A stretch of 56,099 nt of DNA. Source: Chloroflexota bacterium. Lineage in GTDB: Bacteria; Chloroflexota; Anaerolineae; Aggregatilineales; J027. Positions within the stretch are counted from its first letter, which is position 1. The number at the start of each line of letters is the position of its first letter. The translations under genes and the position numbers were made by a program. The stretch spans positions 1 through 56,099 of the forward strand of contig JABFGB010000033.1 in assembly GCA_013112715.1 (NCBI GenBank), given 5' to 3'. Shown in pieces: positions 44,206-52,439 of this stretch. The notes below the pieces were generated by a model, which worked only from the letters and a program-made list of their open reading frames with translations, was not told where the DNA came from and did not search any database.

Positions 44206-44769
44206 TCAACGTACTCGTTTTCCCATCAAAATATCGGGTTTTCCAACCCCATTGGCATCTGGAATCACCCCAATAATTGAGAATCCCAACTTTTGATAAA
44301 ACTCATAAGGGTGACCTTTTAGATTACGGATAGTGGCGATTTTCTCCCACAGATTTTCATATAAATCGGTGTCCGCCAATGTGGTCATGCTGTCTTGGTC
44401 GTCGCTGCCCAGTTGAATCGTTAAGGCACCCCGCTGCCGTACCTGTTCCTCAAAATCGAGTACCAATGCCCGCCCGATACCCTGCCCTTGAAAATCGGGG
44501 TCAACCGCCAGCGGATGCAGTTCCCAAACCAAGCCGTCATAACCGGAGATGCCGCCAATCCAGCCGACCACCCGCGTTTTGCCATTGATCTCCTGCAAGG
44601 CAATACGGCATATGCGATCGTCGGCCAACATTTCGTGCATCTCTTCCAGCGCGTTTTCAATAGTGGGCCATGCGTCCGGCCAATGTGCGCGAAAGGCCCG
44701 CACCAAAATGGCGGCGGCTTGCTCGATATAGGCGGATTGATGCGGCTTAAGATCGGTGATATGTATCAT
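44206..44769 (-). CDS. AAC(6')-type aminoglycoside N-acetyltransferase homologue
   Basis: A 187-residue GNAT enzyme. The match to aminoglycoside 6'-N-acetyltransferases runs throughout: VVGWIGGISGYDGLVWELHP, the acetyl-CoA loop PDFQGQGIGRALVLDFE, LGSDDQDSMTTLADTDLYEN, HPYEFYQKLGFSIIGVIPDA and GVGKPDILMGKRV. It would acetylate an amine on a cationic sugar or amino-acid-like substrate; true resistance is not shown. ATG 44769 follows GAGGAG by seven bases. Single gene with no mobile-element signature beside it, so it is likely an intrinsic chromosomal enzyme. Confidence 0.87.
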   Translation of the reverse strand: MIHITDLKPHQSAYIEQAAAILVRAFRAHWPDAWPTIENALEEMHEMLADDRICRIALQEINGKTRVVGWIGGISGYDGLVWELHPLAVDPDFQGQGIGRALVLDFEEQVRQRGALTIQLGSDDQDSMTTLADTDLYENLWEKIATIRNLKGHPYEFYQKLGFSIIGVIPDANGVGKPDILMGKRVR

Positions 44770-44874
44770 AGTGAAGCTCCTCATTTTTGGGAGGTAAAAA
44801 CGTGCAACAGTGACGATGGTTTCACGTAATACATTATGTCTTATCCACGTTGGAATGATACAAGAGGTTCTATA

Positions 44875-44997
44875 ATGGACATCTTTAATGCTGTAGGCGA
44901 CATTTTCGGGTCGGTCTTTGGCTGCTTGCTGTTTCTGGTCTTGGGTTGCTGCTTTCTGTCTTGCGCTGCCTTCTGCTTAATTGGTTTCGTTACCTAG
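44875..44997 (+). CDS. 40-residue cysteine-rich hydrophobic microprotein
   Basis: A short gene with AGAGG six bases before its ATG. The product begins MDIFNAVGDIFGSVFGCLLF, continues with the helix LVLGCCFLSCAAFC and ends LIGFVT. Five cysteines sit inside one predicted transmembrane helix. It is short for automatic calling and stands alone between a GNAT gene and a secreted-protein gene. A membrane-embedded Cys cluster could bind metal or act in redox sensing. Reality rests on its ribosome-binding site and membrane-helix composition. Confidence 0.5.
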   Translation: MDIFNAVGDIFGSVFGCLLFLVLGCCFLSCAAFCLIGFVT

Positions 44998-45065
44998 ACC
45001 CAAGCCAACCGCGCCGTAATGCTGAATAAGCGACTTACCGCGCGGTTCTCTAAGGTTTATTAGGG

Positions 45066-45812
45066 CTAATTGGCGATACCGGGTAGGCTGAGGTCGCCGG
45101 ATGCAATGTCCTCGACTAAAGTGACACACAAGAGCGGGTCATGTAGATTTCGGTTAATCTGCAAACCAGCCGTCACCCCATCAAAGTTAAAATGCTCGGC
45201 AAAATCAACTGCCGCGTGTGGCACCTCTACCACAATCTCATCGCCGATGAGTTCCAGATTATAGCTGGGGCTGTCAATTAACAGCGGTACACCGGGCCAT
45301 GTCGCAGGTACGGCTGGCATCTCGCCCTCTGGAATATCTTTAACCTTCAAACCATTTTCGCCGCACGCCTCATCTGCGACCAGTACCACCCAATGACTGT
45401 GCCATAGTTCGCCATCATCCCCATGGTCACCATCGCCGTCTTCATCCACAAGGGGGGTGTCATCAAAATCAGGGTGTGAGGTGACGGCCAGTGCTAAAAT
45501 CCCTTGCTCTGGCTCAAATCCCACCACTGCGCTATCAAGCGAGGTCGGCCACACATAACTGTACACCGCCGCGCCGGCAAATTCTCCGGTCGCCTCAGGA
45601 ATGAGTGTTCCCGCTTCGCCAACGACTACCTGATGAAACAACAGAGTCGAGCCGAAACGTTCTACCCGCGCATAAACCAGATCAAATTCCGGCCTTGCTC
45701 CATCCGTGATTTCAGCTTTGATGGGTTGGGAGCCATCCTGCGCCAACACCGGAATGGCGGCGAGGGCAAGCACACACGGCACTAGCAGCAACATCCATTT
45801 GCGTTTATTCAT
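45066..45812 (-). CDS. secreted protein with Asp/His-rich segment, hypothetical
   Basis: A 248-residue exported protein. The signal peptide is MLLLVPCVLALAAIPVLAQ. The mature domain is beta-rich and carries DEDGDGDHGDDGELWHSHW in the middle, a likely Ca or transition-metal binding loop, plus two cysteines (ADEACGENG and LLCVTL). ATG 45812 is used because GGAG lies six bases upstream. It is divergent from the LysR regulator and may be its target; the intergenic dyad fits that. No family recognised. Confidence 0.68.
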   Translation of the reverse strand: MNKRKWMLLLVPCVLALAAIPVLAQDGSQPIKAEITDGARPEFDLVYARVERFGSTLLFHQVVVGEAGTLIPEATGEFAGAAVYSYVWPTSLDSAVVGFEPEQGILALAVTSHPDFDDTPLVDEDGDGDHGDDGELWHSHWVVLVADEACGENGLKVKDIPEGEMPAVPATWPGVPLLIDSPSYNLELIGDEIVVEVPHAAVDFAEHFNFDGVTAGLQINRNLHDPLLCVTLVEDIASGDLSLPGIAN

Positions 45813-45879
45813 GAGCTTCTCCATTGAGTTGTCCAAGTATTGTGATTTCCAATAGCCCCAACGATAAGGGATGTGTTAT

Positions 45880-45927
45880 GATAAGTCCAATAGATAGAAA
45901 TTGGGATATTCATAAGTGAGACTTATC
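45880..45927. promoter_or_regulatory. LysR-type operator between divergent genes
   Basis: GATAAGTC (45880-45887) and GACTTATC (45920-45927) are perfect arms 32 bases apart, with a third half-site CATAAGT (45911-45917) between them. LysR proteins bind such dyads between their own gene and a divergent target. It sits six bases before the LysR start codon. Confidence 0.65.
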
Positions 45928-45932
45928 GTAAA

Positions 45933-46829
45933 ATGGAACTTCGTCAACTACGTTATCTCCTAGTGATCACCGAAGAACAGAACTTCACCCGGGCCGCCGA
46001 GCGACTGTTCATCACCCAACCCGCCTTAACCCAGCAGATTCAAAAATTGGAGCAAGAAGTGGGATCACGCCTCTTGGATCGCTCGCTCCGCCAGATTCGC
46101 CTTACACCAGCAGGCGAGATATTGGTGCATCACGCCCGTCAGATCATGCAAGAACTGGCTGAAGCATCAATCGCGCTCCATGAACTAAATGGTCTCCAGC
46201 GAGGAATTATCACCATCGGTACTGTGCAAACCGTGAATCATTATCTTTTGCCAACGGCCCTCGCTGAATTTGCCAATCGCTACCCTGCCATCCAATTGCG
46301 GGTTGAGGAGCGGTCTGCTGATGAAATTGAAGCGGGTGTTGCGGAAGGGCATTTTCAAATCGGGATTGCTTTCGTGCCCGCGCTGGATGCCGAACTTGAG
46401 ACAGAATTGTTGTTCGAAGAGGACTTGGTGTTGATAGTGGGGATGAATCACCCCCTCGCCGTGTATAAAACTCTCCCTGTTGCTAACCTTAATGGCTTGC
46501 CTTTGGTACATTTCCCGACCGGATTTTGCACCCGCCGCTTGTGGGAGGCGGCACAACAGCAGGCAGGTATCCATACTCCCATCAGTATTGAAATGAACAC
46601 AGTGGATGGTATTTTGTCAACTATCCAGCGTTCTGGCATGGCGACCATCTTACCCCGTTTGGCCCTGCACAATACTCTATCTGATGCTGTGCGGAGTATC
46701 CAGCTAACCGATCCGACGCCGCGCCGGGGTCTAGGCTTGTTGTGGCGGCGAGGGGGGTATCGCTGCACCGCGACACAGGCGTTTGCCGAGGTTTTGAAAT
46801 CCTCCATTGGGTACTTACTGTCTACATGA
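45933..46829 (+). CDS. LysR-family transcriptional regulator
   Basis: A 298-residue regulator. The winged helix-turn-helix is MELRQLRYLLVITEEQNFTR, AAERLFITQPALTQQIQKLE, then a periplasmic-binding-protein-like co-inducer domain (about 90-290) with ITIGTVQTVNHYLLPTALAE and LLFEEDLVLIVGMNHPLAV. It resembles CynR/CbbR-like branches, but the ligand is unknown. No ribosome-binding site is obvious, perhaps leaderless or poorly translated. It probably controls the divergent secreted Asp/His-rich protein and itself. Confidence 0.92.
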   Translation: MELRQLRYLLVITEEQNFTRAAERLFITQPALTQQIQKLEQEVGSRLLDRSLRQIRLTPAGEILVHHARQIMQELAEASIALHELNGLQRGIITIGTVQTVNHYLLPTALAEFANRYPAIQLRVEERSADEIEAGVAEGHFQIGIAFVPALDAELETELLFEEDLVLIVGMNHPLAVYKTLPVANLNGLPLVHFPTGFCTRRLWEAAQQQAGIHTPISIEMNTVDGILSTIQRSGMATILPRLALHNTLSDAVRSIQLTDPTPRRGLGLLWRRGGYRCTATQAFAEVLKSSIGYLLST

Positions 46830-46849
46830 GGAGCATTCCAATAAAAAAG

Positions 46850-46875
46850 GGGCAGACCCCTAAGAATCTGCCCCA
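46850..46875. terminator. terminator between convergent LysR and lamin-tail genes
   Basis: GGGGCAGA (46850-46857) pairs perfectly with TCTGCCCC (46868-46875). On the minus strand it is followed by a six-base T-run and thus terminates the lamin-tail gene. The stem has the same AGGGGCAG core as the 25628 terminator. Confidence 0.75.
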
Positions 46876-46901
46876 ACGATAACCCTTTAAGTGGTGATAG
46901 A

Positions 46902-49769
46902 TCAATAACCAGACCACGTATCGGCAGTGGTGGCGGTACCCAGCGGGAACCAGACGGTCATACTGCCGGGTGTGGCACCGGAATTCCAGTCGAGGTCGTT
47001 CTTGAAGTAAGCCGCCCCGCTTGCCGGGAAGAAGTATCCAAAGCTGTCGAGACCATTGTTGTCAAAGTCACCGACGATGAACAGGCTGGTACCCGCAATG
47101 GGCGGTTCGAAGTATTGAGCCAGCGCGAAGGTGGCGTTGGTGGTGGTGGGATTGGTGTTGGTGAAGGCGATAAAATTACCGCGTCGGATGGCGACGGAAT
47201 CTACAGCATTGTTATCGTAATCACCCGCACCGAACTGGAAGGTGCCCGTGAAGCCTTGATTGTCGGGCAGTACCACCGAGAGCCATTGGAAGGTCTTGGG
47301 AGGATTGCCACCCGTCATATCACAGGTGAAGTAGAGCACAAAAGCGACCCCATAGGGTGGGAAGTTGGCACTGTCGGTCACGCCGATGCAATCGTTTTGC
47401 AGGGCACCATTAAAGCGACCCGCAATAGGCGCATTGGGGACGACCCCGGCCAACAAACCAAACCAAATCCCCAGCCATGCATTGGACGGGATGGGGCCGA
47501 CCGCGTTGGTAAAATAGAACACACCGTTCGTTCCATACACACCGGGGGTTTGGCGACCATCGCCGTCCCAGTCGCCCATGACCCATTGTCCGTTGGTGCC
47601 CGCAGCGGGCAGCCCACTATTATAGGTGAAGTAGTTGCCGGGAGGAGGCGGACTGCCGGGCGTCTCCGTCAAGCTGACTTGATTGGAAGCAGGTGCGAAG
47701 ACGGCCAAACGGGCTGGACAGCCATAGTTACGTGTGCTTGGCGAAGTGGGTTGATGGCACCAGTCCGACCCACGATCGGTATCGCCGCCGCTGGTGTTGC
47801 GTCCAATCGAGGTGGTGCTGACATTACCGGGGAAGGCCGGGGCATTGGGACTCAGCATAAACGCCCCATTGATCCCCAACTCAGTATTGTTGCCCCAGCG
47901 CACAAAGTCTACCCCGTTACTGGATTCGTTGTACAGGCGGGCCGCGCCGGGGTCACCGCTGATCCACCCCAGACTACCACCACCAAACAGCAGGGTGCTG
48001 GTGTTCGTGCCTGCGCCTTCGACCACGCGCACATACGCGCCTGCGGCAAGTGTAAAGGTGGGGATGTTGAAATCTACGCCGAGCGTACCAGTATAATCAT
48101 ACAGTTGGACGTTAAAGCCTGTCAGGGTGTAGGCTGCCAATGAAGCGTTATAGATTTCGATGCCATCCGGGTCGCTGCCGTAAATTTCGTTGATGACCAC
48201 ACAGGGCCGATTGAGCGTACCGAGGGTTGGGACTTGCACACAGAAATCGCTGGTGCGGTCACCATCTTCGCCGCTGGGTCGCCGCTGCACGCTACTATTG
48301 TCATTTGGGCCAGTCGGCAACACGCCACCAAACCAGCTTGTGCCAGCCGGGGCAACTGTGGTTGTACCCCAACGGGCAAAGTCTACCACCGAGCCACCCG
48401 CCCCAGTCGTTAACAAACCCGCTCCATCGTCAGCATTCCAAGCGAAGTTTTGACCAGAGCCAGCATAGAAAACCGTGCTTGTATTGGTACCGGCACCCTC
48501 ATAAAGGACGACATATCCGCCCGATGGAATACTCGCAGTCGGGAAGGTATAGGTGAGGTCAAGGGTATTCACTCCTGAATAGGAAGTAAACTGATAGCCG
48601 GTCAGGGAAATAGTTCTGCCAGTCGGGTTAAAGATCTCTACCGCATCAACGACGTCTGTGAAGAACTCATTCAACACCAAACAAGCGTTGTTGACCTTAC
48701 CCAACGTTGGGCACTGCTGGAAGAAATCGCTGCTGCTGTTGTCATCATCATTTTGCTCATTGCGCCCAATGCTCCGGGCTGAGTCAAAGACAAAGGTTGG
48801 ACTGCCACTCCAAGTATCGGGTGCGGATGGCAAGATCGTTGAGCCACCCCAGCGCACAAAATCTACGCCTTGGCCCAAATTATTGTTGAGTGCGACAGCG
48901 TAGTTGAAATCCGACTCCATGCCAGTGCTGTTATTCATGTAGAGTGCAGCAGAGGTATTGGTCCCAGCAGTCTCGTACACGACGACGTACGCGCCCGGAA
49001 CCAGATAAAATGCCGGGATTGTCCATGTTGATTCAAGCGAAGCCCCGCTAAAAATGAGGATCTGCCATCCGGTCAGGTTCACTACCGAAGTCGTCGGGTT
49101 GAACAGTTCAACCGCGTCAGGGCTATTCGCGTCAATTTCGTTGATAATGACGTGTCCCAATTCAGCGACACGCGGGCCATGGTGGGTTGTGTCTTCCATC
49201 ACAGGAGTTTCTACCACTGGCGCACGCACACCCGCCGCACTACCCGCTGGACGATCTGGGTTGTCGGAGGGTTCGACAAATGTTGGGGGTGGGGCGTCCA
49301 GATTGGCGACGAAGGCATCAATCGCCACTGTGCCACCCTCTTGGGCATACACCCGCAGTGTGTGCCATTCCGCGCTCAGATAATTGATTTTGGCGCTTTG
49401 CCCATAGCTGGTAGTGTCGGCTGCGGTGATGACCGTGCGCAGTACCGTGTCATCCACTTCGATGGCTAAGGTTCCCAACTTTGGCCCGCTGACATAAATT
49501 ACTTCAACACTTGCACCATAGAAGTGCAGGATAAGTGAGTCATTCTCACCGCCCCCGCCGTACAAATAACTTCCGCCGCTTGCTCCACTAGCGGATTGGC
49601 TTGACCAATTCCCGTTTCGATCTACACGAGCATCATCCGATTCAACTCGTTGGGAGGTTGTTGGGTCTTGAGAGTATGCCGTTTGATGATGTATGGGTAA
49701 GATGAAAGAGGACGCTACTATAAAAACCAACAATAACGCAATGATATGCCTTATTGGTCTTGAAAACAT
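46902..49769 (-). CDS. secreted lamin-tail-domain protein with FG-GAP-like C-terminus
   Basis: A 955-residue exported protein. The signal peptide is IIALLLVFIVASSFILPI. After a ~150-residue beta domain come three lamin-tail (LTD) domains of ~150 residues, recognisable by VIINEIDANSPDAVELFNPT, CLVLNEFFTDVVDAVEIFNP and CVVINEIYGSDPDGIEIYNA. The C-terminal ~240 residues hold FG-GAP/integrin-like repeats (WVMGDWDGDGRQTPGVYGTN, AGDYDNNAVDSVAIRRGNF, VGDFDNNGLDSFGYFFP). Bacterial LTDs are extracellular adhesive or surface domains. A paralogue of the C-terminus lies at 55249. Transcribed alone. Confidence 0.9.
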   Translation of the reverse strand: MFSRPIRHIIALLLVFIVASSFILPIHHQTAYSQDPTTSQRVESDDARVDRNGNWSSQSASGASGGSYLYGGGGENDSLILHFYGASVEVIYVSGPKLGTLAIEVDDTVLRTVITAADTTSYGQSAKINYLSAEWHTLRVYAQEGGTVAIDAFVANLDAPPPTFVEPSDNPDRPAGSAAGVRAPVVETPVMEDTTHHGPRVAELGHVIINEIDANSPDAVELFNPTTSVVNLTGWQILIFSGASLESTWTIPAFYLVPGAYVVVYETAGTNTSAALYMNNSTGMESDFNYAVALNNNLGQGVDFVRWGGSTILPSAPDTWSGSPTFVFDSARSIGRNEQNDDDNSSSDFFQQCPTLGKVNNACLVLNEFFTDVVDAVEIFNPTGRTISLTGYQFTSYSGVNTLDLTYTFPTASIPSGGYVVLYEGAGTNTSTVFYAGSGQNFAWNADDGAGLLTTGAGGSVVDFARWGTTTVAPAGTSWFGGVLPTGPNDNSSVQRRPSGEDGDRTSDFCVQVPTLGTLNRPCVVINEIYGSDPDGIEIYNASLAAYTLTGFNVQLYDYTGTLGVDFNIPTFTLAAGAYVRVVEGAGTNTSTLLFGGGSLGWISGDPGAARLYNESSNGVDFVRWGNNTELGINGAFMLSPNAPAFPGNVSTTSIGRNTSGGDTDRGSDWCHQPTSPSTRNYGCPARLAVFAPASNQVSLTETPGSPPPPGNYFTYNSGLPAAGTNGQWVMGDWDGDGRQTPGVYGTNGVFYFTNAVGPIPSNAWLGIWFGLLAGVVPNAPIAGRFNGALQNDCIGVTDSANFPPYGVAFVLYFTCDMTGGNPPKTFQWLSVVLPDNQGFTGTFQFGAGDYDNNAVDSVAIRRGNFIAFTNTNPTTTNATFALAQYFEPPIAGTSLFIVGDFDNNGLDSFGYFFPASGAAYFKNDLDWNSGATPGSMTVWFPLGTATTADTWSGY

Positions 49770-50071
49770 CTTGCAAACCTTTCGAATTTATTTTAACGTG
49801 AGTGGAAAAAATACTCCCAAACGACAGTATAAGGAGAATCTTTGTCAATAATTCGTTAGGAAGTGTGGGGTGAATCTTTACTAATTGGATGAATGGCAGT
49901 TTCGCCGCATCAATAAGGCCTAATTCGCATAGTAGTAAATCCGAAATTCATAAATTTTTCAGAATTGCCGAGGATCACTAATACTACTGTAAATGAGGAA
50001 TCGGCCCACAAAAGGCCATCCCTGCATTTGAGAGACAGCCTCGAAAAGTGAGTGGTTACGGCTTCACTGGG
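49770..50071. other. 302-base intergenic region
   Basis: AT-rich and without a credible gene. A -10-like TATACT (minus strand, 49826-49831) and a TTGACA (49843-49848) lie upstream of the lamin-tail gene, but their spacing is too short for a standard pair. A small GGCC hairpin near 50013 is the only other structure noticed. Confidence 0.4.
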
Positions 50072-51139
50072 TTAGGGTTGATTCGGTGGGGTGGTCAAGA
50101 TCAGGTGACTGTCGCCAAATTCATGCCACAGATACCCTTCCTTGACCGCTTCGGCATAGGCCGTGCGAATCAAGTCTTGGCCTGCCAACACATACAACAT
50201 GGCTAAATGGCTGGTGATGGGGTCATGCAGGCCCGTAATCAGGCCGTTTACCGATTGCAGTTGTCCCCGTGCCGGATGAACAAATAACCGTGTAAAGCCC
50301 TTTGCCGGATGCACCCGATTCCCCTCCCACGCCGATTCCAGTGCCCGTATCACGGTTGTCCCTACCGCGACCACACGCCGCCCCTCCGCATGGGCCAGAT
50401 TAACGGCTTCGGCGGTCTCGGTGGGCACTTCAAAATATTCGGGATACAGCGGGTGCTGCTCGACCTCTTCGACTTCAACCTCCAAACTTGATACCCCGGT
50501 ATGCAGCAGCACCCCGGCGATCTGGATGCCTCGTTCGTTTAGATCACTTAGGAGGTTTTCTGTAAAGGGATACCCCGCCGAGGGCATTTCGGCACTGCCG
50601 GGGATGGTGGCGAACACGGTTTGATAGGTGTCGAGCGGGTATTCAGTCTGCACATAACCGTAGCGAATCGGACGGCCCACCTGTGCCATGACGCTCATCA
50701 AGTCGCAGCAGACATGCACAAACCACAGGCGGTTTAGTCCGGGGAAGGGCTGAATGAGGCGCCCTGTCAATCCACCCACGTCAAACACATCCCCTGCTTT
50801 CAAGGGGAGCGGGCCGGGTTTGGCAAAACTCCAACGCGGTTCGGCCAGCCATAAATTTGGCCCATAGCGGGTTGAAAGATTGAGGACAAATTCGCCTATA
50901 CCCGCATGATGGGCGGGTAAACTGGCAGGTAGGGTCGCGCTACGATTCACCACCAGCAAATCCCCTGCGCTTAGAAATCGCCCCAACTCGTGAAAATGGG
51001 CATGTTGATGGATAGGCATACCGTTTTCCAGCCTGCTCACCATCAGCCGTACCCCATCACGTGCCAAGCCGCGTTCGGTAGCTGGCATATCGGCCTGTAA
51101 TTCTAGTGGGCGTGGAAAGATCAATTCATCTCGTTTCAT
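50072..51139 (-). CDS. divergent QueA-like S-adenosylmethionine:tRNA ribosyltransferase-isomerase
   Basis: A 355-residue protein clearly of the QueA family, whose founder transfers the ribosyl group of SAM to preQ1 in tRNA. Recognisable segments are GDLLVVNRSATLPASLPAHH, YQTVFATIPGSAEMPSAGYP and RRVVAVGTTVIRALESAWEG. Key spots differ from true QueA: the AAPTAGLHFT region is EMPSAGYPFT, LHVGxGTF is LHTGVSSL, and TNFHLP is TGLHDP. It may act on another substrate. The ATG at 51139 overlaps the upstream SDR stop (ATGA) and follows GGGAGGT, so it is co-translated with it. No other queuosine gene is near. Confidence 0.78.
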   Translation of the reverse strand: MKRDELIFPRPLELQADMPATERGLARDGVRLMVSRLENGMPIHQHAHFHELGRFLSAGDLLVVNRSATLPASLPAHHAGIGEFVLNLSTRYGPNLWLAEPRWSFAKPGPLPLKAGDVFDVGGLTGRLIQPFPGLNRLWFVHVCCDLMSVMAQVGRPIRYGYVQTEYPLDTYQTVFATIPGSAEMPSAGYPFTENLLSDLNERGIQIAGVLLHTGVSSLEVEVEEVEQHPLYPEYFEVPTETAEAVNLAHAEGRRVVAVGTTVIRALESAWEGNRVHPAKGFTRLFVHPARGQLQSVNGLITGLHDPITSHLAMLYVLAGQDLIRTAYAEAVKEGYLWHEFGDSHLILTTPPNQP

Positions 51140-52230
51140 CGCACTACCTCCCATTGTTCGGCTTGGGCACGAAATCGCTGGCCGCTGATGTCCGTCACTT
51201 TTTGACCAAACAACCACATCCAAAAGGGCAACGTCACATTCGGTTCAGGGCGATCCGAAATATCCTCACCCGGAAAGGCCTGCTGGTGCATGTCCGTTCG
51301 CATATCGCCGGGGTCAACACTGACCACACCGACGCCTGCCACCTCCAATTCATTAGCCCATGTACGCGACAGCAAATCTAGCGCGGCCTTGCTCGATCCA
51401 TACCCACCCCAACCTGCGTATCCTCCGACGGCGGCATCACTGCTGAGATTGACCACTAAGCCGTGATTGGCTTTCAGGAGGGGCAGGGCACTTTGCGTGA
51501 GGGCCAAAGGCGCGATGACATTCACCTCATAAATATGGCGGAAGGCCGCAAGCGGCATCTCGGCAAGGGTCGGCATCGGGCTTGGCCCAAGCTCGGACGC
51601 ATTGTTGACCAGCACATCCAATCGGCCCAACGATTCGGCGGCCTCAATCAGTCGGTGTTGATGGGCAGGTTCGGCAATATCCCCGGCCAGCGCAATGATG
51701 GTCGTCCCATATTGGCGTAATTGTTCGGTGGTTTGTTCAAGGCTCGCTGCGCCGCGTGCCGTCAAAATCAGGTCAAAATTCTGCCCCGCCAAGCAGGTCG
51801 CCAGTGTCACTCCCAAGCCGCGACTCGCCCCCGTAATCAGCGCCACCCGCCGACGCGATGGCCCTTCCTGCCGTGTCCACCATTCCCGAAATTCATGGCA
51901 GCGCATTTCGTTTGGGCGGAACGACGCGGCAAAAATGCCATCCAATTTAACCCGTTTGCTACTGGATATGCGTGTCAATTCCACTGACCAGTGCGCGAAG
52001 CCTATGGACTCCGTGACTTCGAGTATCTCGTAACGAAACTCGATGTTTTCCTGTGCGCTGACATCGCCCCAATACTTCAAGATGGCAGGGCGGCCTTGCA
52101 GCGGTGGTTCAAATGGGTTTTCCTGATAGGTCGCATCAGGAGTGAACAAATCGGCGGCGGCCTGTGGATCGCGGTTGACCCATGCAGCCCCGATTGCTTT
52201 GACCCATGTTTCAAACTGTTGATGGTTCAT
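51136..52230 (-). CDS. NTF2-like domain fused to short-chain dehydrogenase
   Basis: A 364-residue fusion. The N-terminal ~125 residues are a SnoaL/NTF2-like domain (AIGAAWVNRDPQAAADLF, TYQENPFEPPLQGRPAILKY). The C-terminal ~240 are a classical SDR: nucleotide loop VALITGASRGLGVTLA (TGxxxGxG), DVLVNNAS, catalytic Ser in VVNLSSDA and Y-x-x-x-K in GYGSSKAALDLL. The NTF2 part may shape the substrate pocket. Overlaps upstream 70-residue gene and downstream QueA-like gene by four bases each. Domain identities are strong; the joint function is unknown. Confidence 0.88.
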   Translation of the reverse strand: MNHQQFETWVKAIGAAWVNRDPQAAADLFTPDATYQENPFEPPLQGRPAILKYWGDVSAQENIEFRYEILEVTESIGFAHWSVELTRISSSKRVKLDGIFAASFRPNEMRCHEFREWWTRQEGPSRRRVALITGASRGLGVTLATCLAGQNFDLILTARGAASLEQTTEQLRQYGTTIIALAGDIAEPAHQHRLIEAAESLGRLDVLVNNASELGPSPMPTLAEMPLAAFRHIYEVNVIAPLALTQSALPLLKANHGLVVNLSSDAAVGGYAGWGGYGSSKAALDLLSRTWANELEVAGVGVVSVDPGDMRTDMHQQAFPGEDISDRPEPNVTLPFWMWLFGQKVTDISGQRFRAQAEQWEVVR

Positions 52231-52439
52231 TGGTAATCTATCTCCCCCACAATGATTTCATCTTCTAGGATGCACCGAATCAAGCCATTTCCCTTCCGTC
52301 GAGCGACCAGTTTGGCCCTGTACTTTGGTACAGTCGCTTTTAGAATTAATCCGCCAAGTACGGTAAAATTCACCTTGTACTCAACCGAGTACCCCCACCA
52401 TCTTTTTATCAATCGGTATTGAAGCAAAGGAACAGCCAT
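52227..52439 (-). CDS. small hypothetical protein coupled to the SDR gene
   Basis: Up to 70 residues, strand-rich and basic in the middle (LILKATVPKYRAKLVARRKG), then ILEDEIIVGEIDYQ. Its stop overlaps the NTF2-SDR start codon by four bases, which supports translation. The ATG at 52439 lies inside the divergent transporter's start codon region; a GTG at 52373 is an alternative start with a poor ribosome-binding site. No family recognised. Real gene status is uncertain. Confidence 0.45.
   Translation of the reverse strand: MAVPLLQYRLIKRWWGYSVEYKVNFTVLGGLILKATVPKYRAKLVARRKGNGLIRCILEDEIIVGEIDYQ
52377..52392. promoter_or_regulatory. 16-bp palindrome near the divergent start sites
   Basis: GTACTC (52377-52382) and GAGTAC (52387-52392) are perfect arms around AACC, 46 bases before the DMT transporter ATG. 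Candidate operator for the divergent transcripts. Confidence 0.4.

Noticed and set aside
44092..44280. 62-codon plus-strand frame in the intergenic region upstream of the pseudopilin gene
   Set aside because: It overlaps the end of the AAC(6')-like gene on the other strand, and lacks a ribosome-binding site and protein-like composition.
47115..48143. 342-codon plus-strand open frame
   Set aside because: Antisense to the lamin-tail gene, whose signal peptide, repeats and domain match are clear. The antisense frame has no ribosome-binding site and is open because of the codon bias of the real gene.
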